DNA from: Marsupella aquatica
Lineage: Eukaryota; Marchantiophyta
Reading direction: 5' to 3'
Assembly: GCA_973895155.1 (NCBI GenBank)
Contig: OZ316891.1
Span: forward strand, 32,240,001-32,304,000
DNA length: 64,000 bases
Made by a program: the position numbers and the translations under genes. Positions 44,781-55,248 of this stretch are shown here, in pieces; position 1 is the stretch's first letter; the number at the start of each line of letters is the position of its first letter. A model generated the notes under the pieces. The model saw only the letters and a list, made by a program, of their open reading frames with translations. It did no database searches and was not told where the DNA came from.

Positions 44781-46201
44781 AATGCTTGGCTTCATCAGGT
44801 CCAACTCCAATTTGGGGAACCCAGTTACCAGGGGTAGTATTGGCCACTGGACAAGCCAAAACACTCACCCCGGTGCCAAAGGTAGGTAGCAAGGGGAAGG
44901 AACTGGCTATCAAAATAGGGAAGAAGAAGAAGCAAAAACCTTCTAGGTCTGGGAGTTATACGGCTTCTCAAGCCGAGGTGACCGAGAGGATAAACCCGAC
45001 ACCAATCTCCGGCATCAGCACGGCGGTGGATCCACCAGTCCTAGGAAGTGGAGATGGACCGGATCCTCCGCTAGAACATGCCGGGGAGGCCTGAGCCGTA
45101 TCGGAGGCCTGAGCCGTATCGGAGGCCAGGACCGATGATGAAGCCAAAGCCGGGGGTGGACCCAGTCAGGCCGATGAAGAGTTGACTCGGTCAAGGGCAG
45201 GTAATCTATCAGTGGACGGACCAACGGTAGTGGCTGCGGAGGAAACGTTGGGGGCATCCATTGAGAACCAGCCACCGGTGTCATGACGGTGTAAGGGCGC
45301 CGTCCCTTTTAGGGAAGGCGGACGTGGAGGTAGGAGGCGTGAGTGGGCAGGGCGGGCACTGATCTCCAAGTTTAGATTTAGGATCAGGACCAAGAGTCGG
45401 CTCTGACACTTAGATTAGTGGGATTTTGGATCCACGGGTGAGGGCGACACTTGTGCTCCGGCCTTGCTGTACATAGGTAGATTATAGTTAGGTAGATTAC
45501 AGTAGATAGATTAGGCTTACGCTGCAAGGAATCAGGCGGATCCACAACCAGGATAAGTACCTGGGCTGCAGGGAGTTCAGGGCCTCTTCTTTCGCAAGTT
45601 TTTAGTTGCACCAGCAGGGCTGGGATCAAGTAGTAAGAGAAGCTCTCGGTTAGTTATACAGTGACCTTGTGTATATTCATGTTTTCTCATACCTAAGAAC
45701 TGAATAGAGTTGGCCTCACGGCTTAGTTCGCAGAGCTTGTGTATGAGATGTACTATTTGTATTGCAAGTGCATGGTATAACTCAGTCAGAAGGAGTCATT
45801 TTGCTATTTGTGTGTCGCATTAACTTGTGTGAAGAGTGCCCACATCAACAAGAAGAAGAGAAGTAAGCAAGGGAGTGAGAGTTGGATGTGTCAAGCTGAG
45901 AGAGGTCTTAGCGGCTTAACCAAACCAATTGGGGATCATTCCGGCGGCGGAATCCAAATATACCTAACCAACAGGAGGGAAAGACAAGAGAAGGCATAGA
46001 TTGGGCCAACTGCGTATCTCATGACCCGATGAAGGATCTGTCCAGTATATGTGTGTAAAATATTAATAGTAGTAGTAGGAGGTTAGCAGCATCCCATGCC
46101 GCTAAGCCGCGGAAACGGCCTCGCCAAGCACAAAACCTGCGGGAATCGGCTTGGGCGGGGGGAGGGTTTCTTGGGTTTGGGGAGCCATGGGACGCACCAC
46201 A
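44781..46201 (+). repeat. LTR-C host copy, right end
   Basis: Continues from 40220. Includes the Ala/Pro tail of the frame (44786-45094, then a TGA) and about 900 bases of non-coding LTR end up to ACGCACCACA. Confidence 0.85.
45938..45953 (+). promoter_or_regulatory. GCGG-loop hairpin, LTR-C host copy
   Basis: ATTCCGGCGGCGGAAT then CCAAATATACCTAACC, 248 bases before the LTR end. Confidence 0.75.
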
Positions 46202-46206
46202 CACAA

Positions 46207-46785
46207 GCGATGCAGTCGTCCAAATGATTGTTGTGGACTGGCAAGATGACAACACCGAGTGGGTAAATTTGGTGGACGTGGCGGAGCACCCTAATCCATC
46301 TGACGAGGCTGAGTGCTACCAAGTGTCAACAAGAGCCAAGCGGAAGGAAGAGAAACAGGAAGAGAAACGCAGGAAAAAGCAAGATACTACTCCGGTGTAG
46401 CCAGCAATAGATATACCCCCGAAGAAGGACAATGACTACCGTCAAGACGACCCAAAGCTATTTTACCCCCACACCGAAGAATTGGTAAAGAAACAGTTGG
46501 AGGCCTACGAAGCTCAAGAATACCAGAAGGCAATCAATAAAGACATCAAAGTAGCCGAGGCTGCCCGGTGATAGGAGCAAGAAAAGCAAGAGGAGGAAGC
46601 CAAATAGCAGCCGAAGGAAGAAAAGGAGGACTATGATATTAAGGCAGACGTGAAAAGTTGCCCGGTTACAGCAACGGTAGGGGCAACTGCTGCAGAACAA
46701 TCCACAGTACCGACGGCAACTGAGGGAGTTGCTTACCGGTCGGCGACGGAGGTGACTACCCCGAGTTGGGATCGCGGACTGCAAC
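46207..46785 (+). pseudogene. Element B gag C-terminus, resumed
   Basis: VVDWQDDNTEWVNLVDVAEHP to DYRQDDPKLFYPHTEELVKKQLEAYEAQ, parallel to 10690-10430 of element Y. Stops at 46398 (TAG) and around 46570 and 46606, with a shift before the protease frame. Confidence 0.8.
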
Positions 46786-47205
46786 ATGATATGCGAGGAC
46801 CTAGGAGCGCTGGACATCTTGATTGAGATCAATAATTGTACCATCAAGATGGTTCTCGTAGACGGAGGAGCGGGAGTCAACATCATGATTGAGGAAACAT
46901 CAGTCAAGTTAGGATACCTCACGTATCAACCCACAGCCCAAGCTATCAGATTAGCAAACGGGGCAAGGGTCCTTCCATTGGGCATGCTCACGCGGGTGCT
47001 CACTCTTGTAGGAGGGGTGGAGTTCTATCTCAACTTCCTAGTCATGAGGCCGGTTCGGCCCTCCTCTTATCCGGTCCTTGTGGGCAGGCCATGGTTGTAT
47101 GGTGGCCGTGTGATCATGGATTGGGGAAAGAAGGAGCTACGATTTGGGACACCCACAGTACGAGTATCATGGGCAATGGATGATTATCAGGGTGAAACCC
47201 CATAG
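46786..47205 (+). pseudogene. Element B aspartic protease
   Basis: MVLVDGGAGVNIMIEETS is the active loop (D-G-G-A-G, where most relatives have D-G-G-S-G or D-T-G), then YQPTAQAIRLANGAR and SYPVLVGRPWLYGGRVIMDWG. Ends at TAG 47203 where element Y continues as PQGPKEY. It would cleave the Gag-Pol polyprotein. Confidence 0.8.
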
Positions 47206-47747
47206 GGACCCGAGGAATATGATTCGGAGACCTTGGAGGAAGAGGAGCTCAATATGATTGAACTCATTTTGTCCCTGTGCGAGGAAGATGTCTTTGGAGT
47301 AGAGGCAACCCGGGAAACGCATCTCCTGAATTACCCGAAGGTTGCTATTGAGTCCACCCCGAGCACCTCTACCGCCCGGGCCGATGAAACACAAAAACGG
47401 CCCATCAATACGGAGGACACGGCTCCAGCTAAGTAGGGAGCCGATGCTGATTCTACCAGTGCAGGACCTAGTGACCACGAACCGGCCGAACAATTGCCCG
47501 GACCCGAGACTGAGACTTAAGAAACGAGTCTCATGGGACCTGTCCATCCTGCAATTGGAGGAAGTAACTCCAAATCCGAAACCGATCCTGGTTCCACCCA
47601 TGTACGGAGGAGTTTGGTTAGCTAAGCTAGATGCAAGCCTGGACCTGAGCTTGCGGAACCAGGTGGAAGTCATAAGGAAGGAGCACTATCGGAAGTACAC
47701 CATTGGGATGGATAAGTCTTTTAACCTGGGGGCCCATGCGGTACGTA
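47206..47747 (+). pseudogene. Element B linker between protease and RT
   Basis: Acidic remnant (EEEELNMIELILSLCEEDVFG) with a TAG near 47433 and a shift, then KKRVSWDLSILQLEE and DKSFNLGAHAVRRDN. Relative to element Y a stretch before NLGAHAV is missing. Confidence 0.6.
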
Positions 47748-47756
47748 GGGACAACG

Positions 47757-48128
47757 AGGTGTTTACAAAAGACAGCAAACAGGAAACAGGATTTAATAAC
47801 ATAAACTGGTAACAGGTTAAAAATCTGGTAACAGGAAAATGGGTGGAATTTTCTTTTGATTTTTTTTGAAATTTTTTTTTTTGAGAAAAAAAAAGTTTTT
47901 TTTTCCGGTCGACCACTTTTTTTTGCTAGCGCCCGGTGCTGCTAATAGTAGCGCCCAAAGCTAGCCAAAAATATTGCATTGTTAATTTTTTTTGGAAATA
48001 ACATGTTTTAGGAGACATTTTTAAATTGTCATTTTTCCTGGTAATAGTGATTTTTTCCTGGCAATAGCATTTTTAAAACAGGAAAAAAAAATCCTGTTTT
48101 CCTGTTTCCTGTCTCCATCGCTATACCC
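47757..48128. mobile_element. 372-bp MITE in pol of element B
   Basis: Flanked by the 9-bp direct repeat GGGACAACG (47748-47756, 48129-48137). Ends AGGTGTTTACAAAAGACAG and, inverted, GGGTATAGCGATGGAGACAG; both continue into (G/C)AAACAGG...ACAGGATTT. The interior is T-rich with no frame. A 9-bp duplication with inverted ends suggests a Mutator-like non-autonomous element. Confidence 0.75.
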
Positions 48129-48141
48129 GGGACAACGTTGC

Positions 48142-49569
48142 ATGAACCCAAGGTACTCCATCTTAGTGAAGGAGGAAATTGACCGTCTCCTCGCCGCAGA
48201 TTTCATCTACTCGGTAATGGCTAGCGACTGGGTTTCGCCCAATGTCATGTTACCAAAGAAGGGAGGTACGGAAAGAAAACCTAAGATTTGGATCTATCAA
48301 GACTATCATAAGTTGAACGACGCAACCCGGAAAGACCATTACCCGTTACCATTCACGAATATGGTTCTAGATATGGTAGCCCGAAACAAAATTTATACAT
48401 TCCTTGACGGGTATTCGGGTTATAATCAAATTTGGATCCGCCTCTTGGATCAGCTCAAAACAATGTTCACTACGGAATGGGGGACATTCGCATTTCGGAG
48501 AATGCCGTTCGGGCTGTGTAACGCCCCGGCCATGTTTCAGCGACTCATGATGAATATCTTCCACGATTTCCTACGGGAATTTCTGGAAATATTTATCGAC
48601 AACTTTGCCTTCTTTGGAACCATCGCCATGCACCCCGAACATCTACGACGTACGCTACAACAATGCCGAGAGGTTAACCTCAAGCTTTATCCCGCCAAAT
48701 ATTTTTTTGGGGTAGAGGAGGGAGTGTTACTTGGGCATCGTGTGTCCAAACGGGGTATCGAGGTGGACCAAGAGAAGGTCGCGGCTTGGATGGCGGTGGT
48801 GTTTCCCGTAGATCAAAAAGCGGTACGATCCTTCTTGGGCTGTGTAGGGTACTATCGTCAGTTCATTAAAGATTTTGCTAAAATTGCATTGCCCTTAACT
48901 GAGATGATGAAGAAGGACGCGGTAATCAAGGAGACACCCAGGAGACGGATTGCTTTCGAAGAACTCCGTAAACGACTCACCACCGCACCTATCATGGTCA
49001 CCCCGGACTGGAATAAGGAGTTCCATGTGTATGTCGATGTGTCAGGGTTCTGTATCGGGTCCGTACTCAGTCAGCTTGATGAAGATGGACGTGACCACCC
49101 CATCTACTTTGCTAGCCGTCAACTATTCACAGCCAAAAAAAATTATTCTCCCATTGATCGAGAAGCTCTAGGAATAATCTACTCATGTAAGAAGTTCCGA
49201 CACTATCTGCTTGGCTACAAGGTCATATTCCACACGGATCATGATAGCCTGAAGTATATGGTCAACAAAGTGAACGTGACGGGACAGATAGCCCGGTGGG
49301 TGCTACTTCTCCAGGAATTTAACTACAAAGTTTGGGTTTGGCCAGGAAAGGCACATCTCAACGCCAACTTCTTTTCAAGGCTGGACGGCATACCAGTCAA
49401 TCAACCAATTAATGATACTTTTCCGGATGAGGAGTTATTCCACATAGGGGCGGGAACGCCTACGTGGTACGGTTCAATAATCACCTTCCTCTTAACAGGC
49501 CGCATCCCCGACGACATCAATCAGGAGGCCGCCACTGTGTTTTTATGGAAGGCCAGGCCATACTTATGA
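48142..49569 (+). pseudogene. Element B reverse transcriptase and RNase H
   Basis: 475 open codons. RT: NPRYSILVKEEIDRL, KDHYPLPF, YTFLDGYSGYNQIW (first Asp), FAFRRMPFGLCNAPAMFQR, EIFIDNFAFFG (YxDD box with Asn for the second Asp), LGHRVSKRGIEVD, SFLGCVGYYRQF. RNase H: FHVYVDVSGF, IDREALGIIYSCKKF, FHTDHDSLKYMV, HLNANFFSRLDG. A one-base loss at about 49555 ends the frame before integrase. It would copy genomic RNA and remove the RNA strand, but the altered YxDD box argues against activity. Confidence 0.9.
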
Positions 49570-50457
49570 TACAGGGTCACCTACATAAAGAAGGAGTTAA
49601 TGGGAAGCTACGACGCTGCTTAGAGTACAAGGAGACGCTCATTGTTATGCGGGCCTTGCATGAAGAAGAAGCTGGAGGTCATTTTGCGTCTCTCACGACA
49701 GCCCGAAAGATTCTGGATTTGGGGTATTGGTGGCCTACGTTGCATCGAGATGTACAACGCTTTATCAAGGGATGTGATTTGTGCCAACGGGCTGGTGCCC
49801 CAAGGAGAACCCATAACCACCCCCTCACTTCTGTGCTCCCGCTAGCACCATTCGAGAAGTGGGGTATTGATTATATCGGGCCGTTCACTCCCGTTACCCG
49901 AAGACGAAGATGCAGGTACATCCTGCTAGCTATAGATTACTCCACCAAATGGGTCGAAGCACGGGCTACGGTAAAGGACAACGCTACAACCAGTGCCAGG
50001 TTCTTATACGAGCAGATCTTCACGCAGTTCGGGCTGCCCTTGGAATTAGTAAGCGACCCGTGGAACACATTTCCTCAATGACACCGTAGCCCAGCTTACG
50101 GAGCGTTACCTAGTCAAGCACCGCAAGACTACCCCGTATCATCCTAAAGCCAATGGGCTGACAGAGAGAGCCAATGGGATCATTGGGAAGATCCTCAACA
50201 AGACAGTAGCCGTGCACAAAACGGATTGGGATGACAAGTTGTACGTAGCGGTGTACTCATATAATCTGGCTTACAAGACTACTACGAGTCACAGCCCATA
50301 CTTTCTCGTGTTTGGCCAACATTTGTTGGTGCCCGTTGAGTTTGAAGTCCACACTCCACGGGTAAGCATTCGGGATCGCTTACCCGAAGCTGAAAGTTTG
50401 TCAGACAGAGCTTACCAGATTGAAGCATTAGAAGAAGCACGGCTACTGGCAGCTTGA
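49560..50457 (+). pseudogene. Element B integrase core
   Basis: HEEEAGGHF...H...CDLCQRAG is the HHCC zinc finger; WGIDYIGPF, LELVSDPW and Glu in NGLTERANG give D-D-E. An extra C at about 50050 shifts the frame after LVSD, and a TGA at 50455 aligns with an Arg codon (CGA to TGA). Confidence 0.88.
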
Positions 50458-50805
50458 CATGTCGTAAAGCAGCAGGTAGCTTCCAAGAAGCAGCACAACA
50501 AAGGACTACGGAAGGTCGACGTCATGACAGGCGATCTAGTCTTGCTGTACGACAGTAGGTACATGCAGTTTCTGGGGAAGCTTCATACCCATTGGTTAGG
50601 GCCTTTCCTAGTCAATCAGATCTATCCTAACGGATCTTTGGAACTTGCAACGTACGCCGGCGATTTACTACCCACGCGAGTTAGTTATGATCGTGTGAAG
50701 AAGTACCACTATCAAGACGACGACGTCGAGAGTGATGTTTGCGAGGATGCTTCACAATTAAACAGGGAGCTATGTGATGCCGCCGATACGACGGGTAATG
50801 AGTGA
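50458..50805 (+). pseudogene. Element B integrase C-terminal tail
   Basis: TGDLVLLYDSRYMQF, KLHTHWLGPFLV (GPF of the GPY/F module), NGSLELATYAGDLLPTRVSYDRV. The stop at 50803 lies 33 bases inside the 3' LTR. No chromodomain. Confidence 0.8.
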
Positions 50806-51137
50806 TCCGGTCTAACCGCGCTTAGCATGCGCGTTAGGGGTATCTTAGGCCGTTATTATTAGCATAACAACAGTATTTAGGTAGCCATTATGAGTAGGAA
50901 ATCATTAGTCAATAAGGGGAATTCATGTTCGGGCTGGCGGTGGGTCTCCATTCGCACGCCCGGGTTGTGAGCGTGTAATGGGCCCCCTTTCCCCCCTCAG
51001 GTCCGTATAACAAACCCCGAGAGGCGGCCACTGACACGAGTTGACCCGGACCGGCGAAGGGGCCGGTACACTGCGAGCATGAAAGGCTTGGCCTATAAGC
51101 GACAAGGAGGCGTCGGGCGATCGACGAGCTCTCAGGG

Positions 51138-51145
51138 TATAAAAG
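51138..51145 (+). promoter_or_regulatory. TATA box of LTR-A
   Basis: TATAAAAG, 107 bases before the ATG of the LTR frame at 51245. Same spacing as in the solo LTR-A (57998-58005). Confidence 0.7.
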
Positions 51146-51244
51146 GTGGCCGATCCTTTGCAGTGCACCAATTCTTCAGTTCACGCGCTAGCTTTGACCC
51201 CGTCTCTCTCTCGCTTTTCCTTAGTCACCTGTTATCTCCTCTGA

Positions 51245-51649
51245 ATGTCGCACACAATCCTTTCCAGTTTGGCCATACGATTTTGGACTCAGTTCCTGTC
51301 TATCAGAGGGCACTTGGCTGACTCATTGAAACACGCCAACTTGCGCCGATACGAGATTGAACGCGAATACAAGAGAGCCATCCGCCTAGCAGGACAACAC
51401 CACTATCTCCTTAACTTTGATTATCCATCCCAAAGCGAGCTTTACCGACCCAAAGAAGTATCAGGGTACTTCTTTGACAAAGGAAAATACATCGGCTTCT
51501 AGGAGGCATTGCTTTGGCTCCCGGATGAGGTCTTCAATATCCCGGGCACGATCAACTTGCAGCGGCACCACTTCGGCCACATCCCCGCTCGGGTCCGGGT
51601 TATCATCAACAGCGAGTTCAGCACTACCCGGTCGACAGGGCCGTCTGCA
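51245..51649 (+). pseudogene. LTR-A encoded protein, N-terminal part
   Basis: ATG 51245: MSHTILSSLAIRFWTQFLSI, RRYEIEREYKRAIRLAGQHH, FDYPSQSELYRP. TAG at 51500 replaces the Trp of GFWEALLRLPDEVFN in the intact copy. Truncated at 51649. Confidence 0.82.
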
Positions 51650-51796
51650 GATGTTGCATCAACAACAGGCCCTTTATCTATTCCCTTCCTCTTCTTTGAC
51701 TTGGATGATCTGGTAGAAGGACCAACCTCTGTAGCAAACTCAAACAAAACTGCTATATCAGTACCAATGTCAAACAAACAAGTCACAGAGTCACCA
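51650..51796 (-). pseudogene. Transposase-like gene H, 3'-most piece
   Basis: Minus-strand frame GDSVTCLFDIGTDIAVLFEF, then Ser/Lys-rich SSKSKKRKG. It continues from 53695 across LTR-X4 (duplication CACCA). The product is not recognised. Confidence 0.55.
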
Positions 51797-52708
51797 TGTA
51801 GTTTGCCATAGAGAACCAAAAATCACATTTTAAAGTCTCCAAACTCGGTATTCGTTCCCTTTAAGAACAAGATGGGGTTGGTTTGATGTAATAAACTAAA
51901 AACAAAGCTTTAAGCTCTTGTGTCACACATAGTAATCAATCTTGACTACTTTAAACAGGTACTTTGAAGATCGCTCCACAGCGGTGAGTAGTTTTTGATG
52001 ATAACTCAACATCAGATAACCTTCAATTAAGCAAAAGATTGCAATTAACAAAACACAAGGAAAAATCTCTCAGAGTATGCTTAAGGGAGTCTGGAATAGA
52101 CCAAGGTTACTCCTTAGACATAAGTAATAATGGAATGACTTTAAAGGGAATCCAAATCCACACGGCTTTTCAGATCTAAACTGCATACTAGAGTATCCTT
52201 TTAAAATGCCGGCAACATGTCTTGACCTTTCTTCCTAAGTGATACTTAGTCAAGATCTAAAAGGATAAATACTTCAGCATTTAGATGGTACTAAGCAACA
52301 TGAAGGTGAAAACATCATTTCCAATGTAACTTAAACTCAATGAGTTAACTCTAAGAACTTGTGAGATTACAATGTGTCACCAAAGCGGAATCTGACATTA
52401 TAATTCACGAGATTCATAACTGAGGTTTTACTTCAAGTATTTGGGTTCCAAAATACAAGAAGGAGGTAAGTCTCTCCAAATGTTAAACCTGATCTCGAAC
52501 TCATAGATTCATGATCAACTAGTTTAACACAAGGGAGAGGCAAAACTGCAAAACTTAACCATCTCTCTACACTAGGGGAAGAGGTATAAATAGTGATGAA
52601 CTACAGAATAAGAGGTCACAGGGTCGAAGAGACATGCCTCTTCATAACTCTCAAAAAGTCAAAACGACGATTCAATAAGTGGAAAGCCGGAAAAAATGGC
52701 TAAGTATG

Positions 52709-52821
52709 AACTCTTAAACTCTTAAAAACTTAAACTCTTAAAAACGTAAAAACTTAAACTCTTAAACTCTTAAAAACTTAAACTCTTAAAAACGTAAAAA
52801 CTTAAACTCTTAAACTCTTAA
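52709..52821 (-). repeat. ACTCTTAA tandem tract in X4
   Basis: Runs of CTTAAACTCTTAAAAACGTAA; a unit of about 51 bases is present twice here and once in X3 (32824-32885). Confidence 0.8.
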
Positions 52822-53026
52822 TTTCGGTATACTAAAAATTGAGTAGATTCAACTATTTTTAACTTTCTACTCCTGGTTCGGAAAACTCTGAAATTTTTCC
52901 AGCAGGGTTTCCTAGGTACAGACTACAGCCTAAAGAAGTCTCATAGCTTTTAAAGCTCTACAACACATTTAGAAAAATTGGTAAAAGTACTATACTTTTC
53001 AATACTAGCTAAAAATATAGTCTCCT

Positions 53027-53380
53027 TCAAGCTTGTTGTCGAATATCATCGGGTTCGAGCAGTTCCACGTAGGTGACAGTCCGATTCTGTGTTACCTCCA
53101 TCAGCTCAGTCTGACGTGGTGATCCTCGAGAGTAGGGTAGGCACCTTAGTTGTCTCTCAGGATACATCAAAGGCATTCGCTTCATCAAATAACAGGAATC
53201 TATACGAAGAGCTTCTCTGTATATCCCTAGTACATCATAGTTGTTGCAGGTGGCAGCATATACTTGGGGATAGTGATGCAGAAACTCATCACTATTCATC
53301 ATCCTGGAATAGAAGGGTCGAAGTCTCCATTTGACATCTCTGAAATACCGGTTGAAGCTGGGCAGAGTTTGAGAGGTAAG
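53027..53380 (-). pseudogene. LTR-X protein remnant in X4
   Basis: NSDEFLHHYPQVYAATCNNYD to EPDDIRQQA*, the same C-terminal end as in X3. Confidence 0.75.
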
Positions 53381-53694
53381 GTGGAAGAGAAGTCAGTAAT
53401 GAGCGCCTATGTCTTGCATTCCTTCCCTTTCAAGGTGAGCTCTTCATCCGTTGTGGAGTCCCGTTGAACTAGTTGTAAGATGTCACGATCACAGAGTCGC
53501 CAAATCTTAAGGTGTAACTCGTAAAGCAGTGAACTAGTAAACTCGTAAACTGAGTTTACTCGTAACTTAGGAACTTAGTAACTTTGAATGCTGTTTTAGT
53601 TACAGTTAGCAATAATTGCAGTCTAAACACCGTAAAAAATTTAAAAATTTTCAGTTTCTTCATGCTTTTGGAATTACCCACTACTTACACACCA

Positions 53695-54351
53695 TTTTCC
53701 TTCTCCTTACCAGTAGTGTAATAGGTCTTCTGGGCTATCCTAGTTAGTCTATCCTTTGACATGAAAGGATTGTAGCACAATTGACTCACAAGAGTGGACT
53801 TGTAGATAGTCCTTCCCTCATAAGTTACACTAGACACTACTGACCGGGGTGTCTGCACATCAGTTAAGTCTGCTTGAACTCCAGCCAAGACATGCCTTAC
53901 TTCATGTCCTAGTGTCTCCATCTCACAAAATGGGTTAGTGTCCACCTCAATCAAACAATCATCAACTGTTAGTGGCTCAATACAATCCTGACTGTCCAGA
54001 GTGTCCCATGAATCAATCCAATTGAGATCTTCTTCAGGATCTTCAAACTCTAGAAAATCTCCAATTGGGGGCTCAGGTCTAGGGCCTATAGTAGATTGAT
54101 GCTCAACTGTGTCTTCAGCATCATCACATAACACAGCCTCTTTCATGACACTTGTATCCGGCCAAGTCTCTGCCTCCACCTCCCAAGGATGAACCCACCA
54201 TCATCTTTTTGCTGTTGGCAAAGAACTCCTTGGTGACATGTTCAGCTTGCACAACAAATCCTTTGCTTCCTACAAACCTTCCTTTAGAGCATCAACAACC
54301 AGCTCATTAGTTTGAATTGCAGAGTAATCAAATAAATTTGGAGCTTGTTCT
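53695..54351 (-). pseudogene. Transposase-like gene H, middle piece
   Basis: Frame 54179-53685 is open: FLEFEDPEEDLNWIDSWDTL, CEMETLGHEVRHVLAGVQ, YEGRTIYKSTLVSQLCYNPF, MSKDRLTRIAQKTYY. Upstream, 54351-54190 reads APNLFDYSAIQTNEL then TAG and TGA. It is continuous with 58364-58660 across the solo LTR-A. I do not recognise a Pfam family with confidence. Confidence 0.55.
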
Positions 54352-54520
54352 TGTCACGTCGTAGGCTTCGGCCTTAACTCAGACTTCAGCTTAGACGGGC
54401 ACATCCCTCGTAAATCTGAGGGTTCGGGCAGGAAGGGAAGCACGTAATGCACCTTATTCTCGTAAACTAGCGCTAAGTGCGCATACTGCTAAATACGAAC
54501 ACCTCCTAGGTATGGTTTGT

Positions 54521-54536
54521 GTTCCGCCGCCAGAAC
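54521..54536 (-). promoter_or_regulatory. GCGG-loop hairpin, solo LTR-A copy
   Basis: Minus strand GTTCTGGCGGCGGAAC: stem GTTCTG/CGGAAC (one T-G pair), loop GCGG, then ACAAACCATACCTAGG. Both outer arms have changed (A to G, T to C), keeping the pair. Confidence 0.75.
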
Positions 54537-55248
54537 GTACCTTAGTCGATAGCAGGATCGACCCCGGCTTAAGGGCTTCTAAGCCTTCGTGCTGTCCGCC
54601 TTCGATCCGGATTCGATGATACAGGTCCTCAACCCGTGCTCGCAACCACTTACCCGCAGGCTGCACCCTGTGCACGTCTCGGGTAGTGCGTTCGGCCTGG
54701 CGCTACCACCCATATACGAGAAACCCACACACATATGCGCACACATGCATACAATCTCGATTTACATGAAGGAAAATGATGGGAAAGGATTTTACTACAA
54801 AGGGAACATATGCATACACTTAGTTGACACGACAGCCCTGGAATGCACAGGTTCAAGGCCGAGGGTGCACACTACAACGGAGCCCGGCTCTGCACTCGCC
54901 CGGCGAGCTTAGTCCTACCCCCTCCCCTTGGTACTCTGTCATTCCCAGAGGTCGGGACTCCCCGCATGTCCCGCGGATGTCCGACTCTGAAACTAAAAAC
55001 CCCCCCTGCCTCTACCGAGGGGTGCACTAAATACTAAGAGCCGAGGAACGGGGTGTCCTCACGCTGAAGATTCGCTGACTAAGGTCCTAACTAAGCTGAC
55101 AGTCAGGCCGGAAAACGGCTGTGTCTTATTAGAAGATCCTAATTTACGCAGGCTGGATAGCAGGGCAGCGCTGCTGTACCTAAGGCAGGTGCCTGTCCCA
55201 AGAGCCTGACTAAGCCAATCCTAATCCTAATCTATTCCTACTCCGCCG

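Larger units (their letters stand above)
30925..46201 (+). mobile_element. Solo LTR-C in gag of element B, itself interrupted
   Basis: Starts TGTGATGCCTAGCC at 30925, ends GACGCACCACA at 46201, flanked by CACAA (30920-30924, 46202-46206). Removing X3, the solo LTR-Y, the inverted solo LTR-C and their duplications leaves about 5.0 kb, close to the 4,555 bp of the clean copy plus a 327-bp internal duplication. A TATAAAC box is at 31018. No gag or pol belongs to it. Confidence 0.88.
16060..51649 (+). mobile_element. Element B, Ty3/gypsy retrotransposon with nested insertions
   Basis: Pieces in order: LTR-A (16060-16950, 27212-29166), PBS, gag (29413-30924, 46207-46785), protease (46786-47205), RT/RNase H (48142-49569), integrase (49560-50805), 3' LTR-A (50773-51649). 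Inserted into it: LTR-X2 with element Z, solo LTR-C with three insertions of its own, and a MITE. Both LTRs are truncated at the outer side, so its own target duplication is not available. Confidence 0.85.
50773..51649 (+). repeat. 3' LTR-A of element B, truncated
   Basis: Starts TGTGATGCCGCCGATACG at 50773, just after CAGGGAGCTATG (weak polypurine tract), and aligns with 58363-57495 of the solo LTR-A. It ends at about 51649 inside the LTR frame and joins the transposase-like gene remnant. Confidence 0.85.
51797..53689 (-). mobile_element. Solo LTR-X4, short form, 1,893 bp
   Basis: Plus-strand ends TGTAGTTTGCCATAG and ACTACTTACA, duplication CACCA (51792-51796, 53690-53694). Same internal deletion as X2 and X3; 54 bases longer than X3 because of an extra repeat unit at 52709-52821. 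Inverted repeat at 52626-52643. Confidence 0.9.

Noticed and set aside
47860-47910. Poly-T tract as a terminator or poly(A) tail of a retrogene
   Set aside because: It lies inside the MITE with inverted ends and a 9-bp duplication.
50458-50805. Chromodomain after integrase
   Set aside because: After the GPF block there are only about 60 residues and no aromatic-cage pattern; the frame ends in the LTR.
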